NCBI GenBank assembly: GCA_004794785.1
Contig: SJOL01007572.1
Span: 209,238-273,237, forward strand
Origin: Opisthorchis felineus
Taxonomy: Eukaryota > Platyhelminthes > Trematoda > Opisthorchiida > Opisthorchiidae
Direction of reading: 5' to 3'
DNA: 64,000 bases
The position numbers were made by a program, and so were the translations under genes. Of the stretch, positions 60,851 through 64,000 are shown one piece after another. Numbering within the stretch: position 1 is the stretch's first letter; the number at the start of each line of letters is the position of its first letter. The notes under the pieces are model-generated. The model saw only the letters and a program-made list of their open reading frames with translations. It had not been told where the DNA came from and did no database searches.

Positions 60851-61675
60851 GAGATGCGTTTACCAACAAGGATTAAACAGCTGAACGCTACTTCTAGGCG
60901 TTTCAGCACTGATGGACTTCACGGAAGAATTAAATCTGTGATGAACTTCCAAAATCTTCTCATACAAGCATCAGATAAGCAGTTTCTTCTCGTAATGTAC
61001 TACCTCAGAAATGCTATGTTGATTGCGAAGACCTGAACTTAACAGTCTTAGCGGTCAAGTATTCAGATGATTCTTGTAACAGGGCAAATCATATGGCGAT
61101 ATGGTTTCACTGAGCGCTTTAGGACGGAAGCTATTGTTCTCAACGGAAGCCGCCTGAAACATGTGACCATGATATTCGTTAAACCTTCTGAAGAGAAAAC
61201 GCTTTTTTTGGATGACTGTGTCCTGAGATAGAACCAGTCGGCTTCGGAAACATCTCGGACATACGCTGTTATTACCTTTGGGAGTGAATCAAACCGTTCG
61301 GTTTGTAGACGAGCGTGACCTTCGAGGTATGAAAAGTTGGAGACGGAGCATTCCTTGTGGTTGTAGAAGACCTCTGTCCTTTGGAATTGACATACCATAA
61401 GTGCATAAATTTTGAAGCCCAGGAGAACCCGTTTAGTTGCCCGTGTCCGATCTCGAAACCCGCCAATCGGTAATAAACGTTTTAGCTTCCCGTTTCATTC
61501 AATGTTTTTTGCCTCACGTTACCTCCGGTTATACGACTAACACTGGAAATTAACTACCCTGGTGCATAAAGCTCAGACTGAATTGAATACTCTTCAAAAT
61601 CTATTCACCCATGTTCTACCACAATATCATAGCACTAACCGGAATCACTGTACTACATTCAATGATTCAAACTAG

Positions 61676-61841
61676 ACAAAACACCCAAGTTGAGCACTCT
61701 GGACTCACCAGTGGCCGCCTACACTCTTCTAAAGAAGTTCCTCATTCTCTGGAAACGAGTCGAATTGCTAAAGTATGCATGGGGTCGACGACGCTTGGGT
61801 GTAGAAGCAATCAATAATCCAAACTTATTCAAGACATTCTG
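61676..61841 (+). CDS. Exon 31
   Basis: The exon takes two bases to finish the codon from exon 30. From 61714 the coding is clear: VAAYTLLKKFLILWKRVELL, then KYAWGRRRLGVEAINNPNLF and KTFW. The start is less sure, either actag at 61675 or accag at 61711, and both keep phase. It ends in phase 2 at consensus gtgagt. The helix with LWKRVELLK and the basic RRRLGVE turn resemble the C-terminal region of CCDC162-like proteins. Confidence 0.78.
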
Positions 61842-62379
61842 GTGAGTTACTCATAAAGACATATATAATATTTGGGTCAAACTAACAGCTTCATTCCATA
61901 CGTTTACAACCGGGTGCCAGCCTATATTACTAAATTTTGGCACAATTTCGGATTTACCTCTCTGATGGTGATTTATTGAAGTATCCAAGCTGGCAAAGAG
62001 TGAGAACCGATCTTTGTCTTTGCTTTACACATCTATGATCAGCCTGCAAATTTTAGCAAGCTGAAACATCTAATCATTTAATGTATTCGTTTTTAAGACG
62101 AGCCTTGGGGTCGGAGTATAATGACTGCAAAATTTACGTGCATCTCGTGAAAATCAGCGTTACCTATTGATCCAGTTAAAGCAGTGACTCCCTACGCACG
62201 ATATTGTCCACCAAACGTCAGCGAGGGTGTCGAATTAGAGGTAATTGTCCTTCGTAGGTGACTATGGCTGATCCGTTATACATTTGACAAACAATTTGTG
62301 CCACCGAATTTTTGTAGGTATTAAACCAGCAAGCGACGGAATCTGCCTAGAATTCACCACCGAACTCTTTTAATTTCAG
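61842..62379 (+). other. Intron 31
   Basis: A 538-base intron without other features; the acceptor is actcttttaatttcag. Confidence 0.7.
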
Positions 62380-62533
62380 TTCTATTTACAAGCGGGAGAA
62401 ACTGTATCCATTAATCCGAAGCCTTGCCATACAATACAGACAACCGGATATGTACGCACTTGGCCCGTTGGATGCCACTGACATCATTGTTATGCCGAAA
62501 GGCATACCGGAAATGGTAGTACGACAGAGACAG
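62380..62533 (+). CDS. Exon 32
   Basis: A 154-nt exon that completes the last codon of exon 31 and ends in phase 0 at gtgagc. It encodes SIYKREKLYPLIRSLAIQYR, then QPDMYALGPLDATDIIVMPK and GIPEMVVRQRQ. The chain YKREKLYPLI continues directly from the Trp/Phe end of exon 31. Strong coding signal and splice sites. Confidence 0.85.
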
Positions 62534-62648
62534 GTGAGCGTGGATCTATAAAAATAACAAGGAAAATTTTCCAAAAATATATATAGAACGTGCTTTGTAG
62601 GAAACGGGCGTTATGGAAACCGCCTAACCATCCGACCATTTATATCAG

Positions 62649-62729
62649 ATGCGGCGTGTAAAAGCAAGCTATCTCCCTGTGGAAGAACACGTACTGTTAG
62701 AATCATCCCCTCAGAGTTGCTGGCTGTGA
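62649..62729 (+). CDS. Exon 33: possible last exon with stop
   Basis: After acceptor tttatatcag, this frame joins exon 32 in phase 0, codes RRVKASYLPVEEHVLLESSP and six more residues, and stops at TGA (62727-62729). A competing last exon uses the acceptor cccctcagag at 62716 and the frame 62717-62980, reading LAVMKSLRTSLTKHQQTLEA, also in phase 0 with exon 32. The second option is more coiled-coil-like; the first has the better acceptor. They cannot both be read in one frame. Confidence 0.45.
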   Translation: MRRVKASYLPVEEHVLLESSPQSCWL

Positions 62730-62980
62730 TGAAGTCATTGAGGACTAGTCTGACCAAACACCAACAGACATTGGAAGCGCGGCTCCCTAAAGTTATAACT
62801 TCAAATGTTACCGATAACTTAAACGTAGTGTTATGTATGTCATCCGAAAAGAGTAGGTTCCTAACTCTTTTGAGGTTAGTCTCAATAAGAAATAACTGCA
62901 CACGGATTATCGGCTTTCCGCATGATAGACGGAGATTTGCACAAGTGGGATCATACTTGCAGGTTTCATCAAGATACTAA
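62717..62980 (+). CDS. Alternative last exon
   Basis: This 87-codon open frame begins with LAVMKSLRTSLTKHQQTLEA and RLPKVITSNVTDNLNVV, which could be one amphipathic helix. The later part is basic and less protein-like, ending in QVSSRY and a stop at 62978. It joins exon 32 in phase 0 if the second AG of cagag is used. It overlaps exon 33 in another frame, so only one can be right unless both isoforms exist. Confidence 0.4.
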   Translation: MLAVMKSLRTSLTKHQQTLEARLPKVITSNVTDNLNVVLCMSSEKSRFLTLLRLVSIRNNCTRIIGFPHDRRRFAQVGSYLQVSSRY

Positions 62981-64000
62981 CTGAAAATCACAGCCGGTCA
63001 AAAGTGGATGCATTAAAAAACGGTGGGGACAAACGAACTAGCAATCAGCGAACACGCTATAAACTATTCAGTCCACAAATCGTAATTACCGTTTCCGCCT
63101 TCTAACTGTGCTATTCGATTTGTTTGTTCCGGGTTAAACGGTAAGTGGCAAATGTCCCAACTGACTTCACTTGAAGTCCCATTCATGTTGTTCTTCATCT
63201 ACGGTTCTGTCGGGATTCTGTGACCTGGCCAATTATTTTGGCAATCCTGCCCAAAAGCGAGGCTTTCCGGATGCGAATGTGAAGTGTCAATGGGTATTTC
63301 GTAAATTAAAGACAACAGTTCGCTAATTTGGATTAAAGATGTATTAGTTGGTTCATTTCCGGTAAAATTTTGACTTCGACTCATTCAGCGGTCTTTCGAG
63401 CGTACATTCAAAAATCGCGCGACACCTCAGAAACTAATATATGATATTTAGAGTGGCATACAGGTACAGTTGTCCTGATATGAAGAGACTAACTCAAGGG
63501 ACAAATCAAAAGTGCAGTCCTTTTATAGAGAGCCGGTCAAAGGCGGCAAAAGTATTCAGGGATAAATTGATTCTGATACCGTTGGTGTTACACGTAGTTC
63601 TCGCTGGAGTGAGACAGGAAAACAGGGCTTAATCGTTCAAGCTAAATTGTCTGGTGTGCTCTGGACCACTATATATATTCTAACACATAGAAACGGTCCT
63701 TCAATAACAAAATGTCAGCTGACCTATGGTGTTATCCAATGTGTATAGCACTTCTCGCTGTTAAGTGGCAAATTGACTTGATCACCAGCCAATTTCCAAC
63801 TGGTACCCATCTGAGGCAATCATGGGTTTATAGGTCTACGCGGCTTTAAAACCAATCAGCATCACGTGCAGCACGATACCCGGTAACCCTAGAGGTGGTC
63901 GGAACAGGATGCCCGGTGCTAGCGCCAATTAGTCACCCCCAAACATTTTCACCATCCCGCACACGTGACTGTGTGATGGACATCTGAAGTCACGCAGAAT
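62981..64000. other. 3' flank, no supported gene
   Basis: No exon of a second gene is recognised. ATTAAA occurs at about 63012 and 63331 and could serve as a poly(A) signal, but neither is backed by other evidence. A short plus-strand frame at 63441-63632 has no recognisable features. Confidence 0.45.

Larger units (their letters stand above)
59906..61675 (+). other. Intron 30
   Basis: About 1.8 kb. It contains a TA microsatellite (60660-60681) and a tRNA-like repeat (60780-60850). Minus-strand frames at 60437-60634 and 61063-61466 are open but unrecognised. Confidence 0.5.
2037..62729 (+). other. Gene span: large 33-exon CCDC162-like gene
   Basis: This entry covers the whole gene model. 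Thirty-three exons, each bounded by AG before and GT after, keep one open frame with matching phases at all 32 junctions and give about 2,120 residues. The 5' end is not fixed and the 3' end has two options. The protein is mostly amphipathic helix with a disordered block near the N terminus and a Thr/Gly/Ser-rich insert near residue 1850. No signal peptide or membrane segment is clear. Conserved-looking stretches resemble the uncharacterised animal CCDC162 family; this is pattern memory, not a search. The closest alternative is another large coiled-coil scaffold. Exons 2, 6, 14, 19 and 30 are the least certain; they were chosen partly because they restore phase. Confidence 0.6.

Noticed and set aside
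62611..62901. 96-codon minus-strand frame at the gene end
   Set aside because: It overlaps the candidate last exons in antisense and has no recognisable features.

Overview
The window looks like eukaryotic, animal nuclear DNA dominated by one very large, intron-rich, plus-strand gene. I infer a flatworm, most likely a digenean fluke with an expanded genome. The reasons are tiny exons separated by kilobase introns, a probable 29-nt intron beside introns of up to 10 kb, moderate G+C, and introns full of degenerate tRNA-derived SINE-like repeats and other dispersed repeats. No prokaryotic gene organisation, rRNA, CRISPR array or intact mobile element is visible. The species cannot be fixed from the sequence alone.

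The gene runs from about 2037 to about 62729 or beyond. I built a 33-exon model by hand. Every junction is GT-AG, and reading phase is kept across all 32 junctions, giving roughly 2,120 residues. Most exons are short (42 to 365 nt; the first certain large one is 702 nt, and exon 29 is 439 nt). The true start was not found; it may lie before 2037 or left of the window. The protein begins helical (exons 1-2), then has a disordered, charged Ser/Thr/Pro-rich block (exon 3), then a long, mostly helical cytosolic-type protein without a signal peptide or convincing membrane segment. From general pattern memory, its order of segments (a 'VRDQ..x..YDAAL' stretch, a 'Y.EVYGHI...R..LAQIM...RPR.DL' stretch, an 'LEFHPSL' stretch, a 'DVYDxL-F-VED' type stretch and a leucine-rich C-terminal part) resembles the large uncharacterised CCDC162-like proteins of animals. 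That assignment is moderate and needs a profile search. The function is unknown.

Layout: 1-2036, no supported gene, one GAACT microsatellite. 2037-9362, exons 1-9. 9363-19651, a 10.3 kb intron with tRNA-like/SINE remnants and a copy of a dispersed repeat called R1 here. 19652-25496, exons 10-13 with a (GAT)n-tailed repeat block and an inverted pair of SINE-like repeats. 25497-37980, exons 14-16 in long introns with two R1 clusters. 42752-49492, exons 17-24. 52220-54290, exons 25-28, just after a palindromic R1 cluster. 59251-62729, exons 29-33. 62730-64000, probable 3' flank with an unresolved overlapping reading frame.

The most interesting points are the complete phase-consistent gene, the 29-nt intron, the 42-nt microexon, the ambiguous last exon, the R1 repeat that keeps appearing in head-to-head palindromic arrangement, and two families of tRNA-derived SINE-like repeats.
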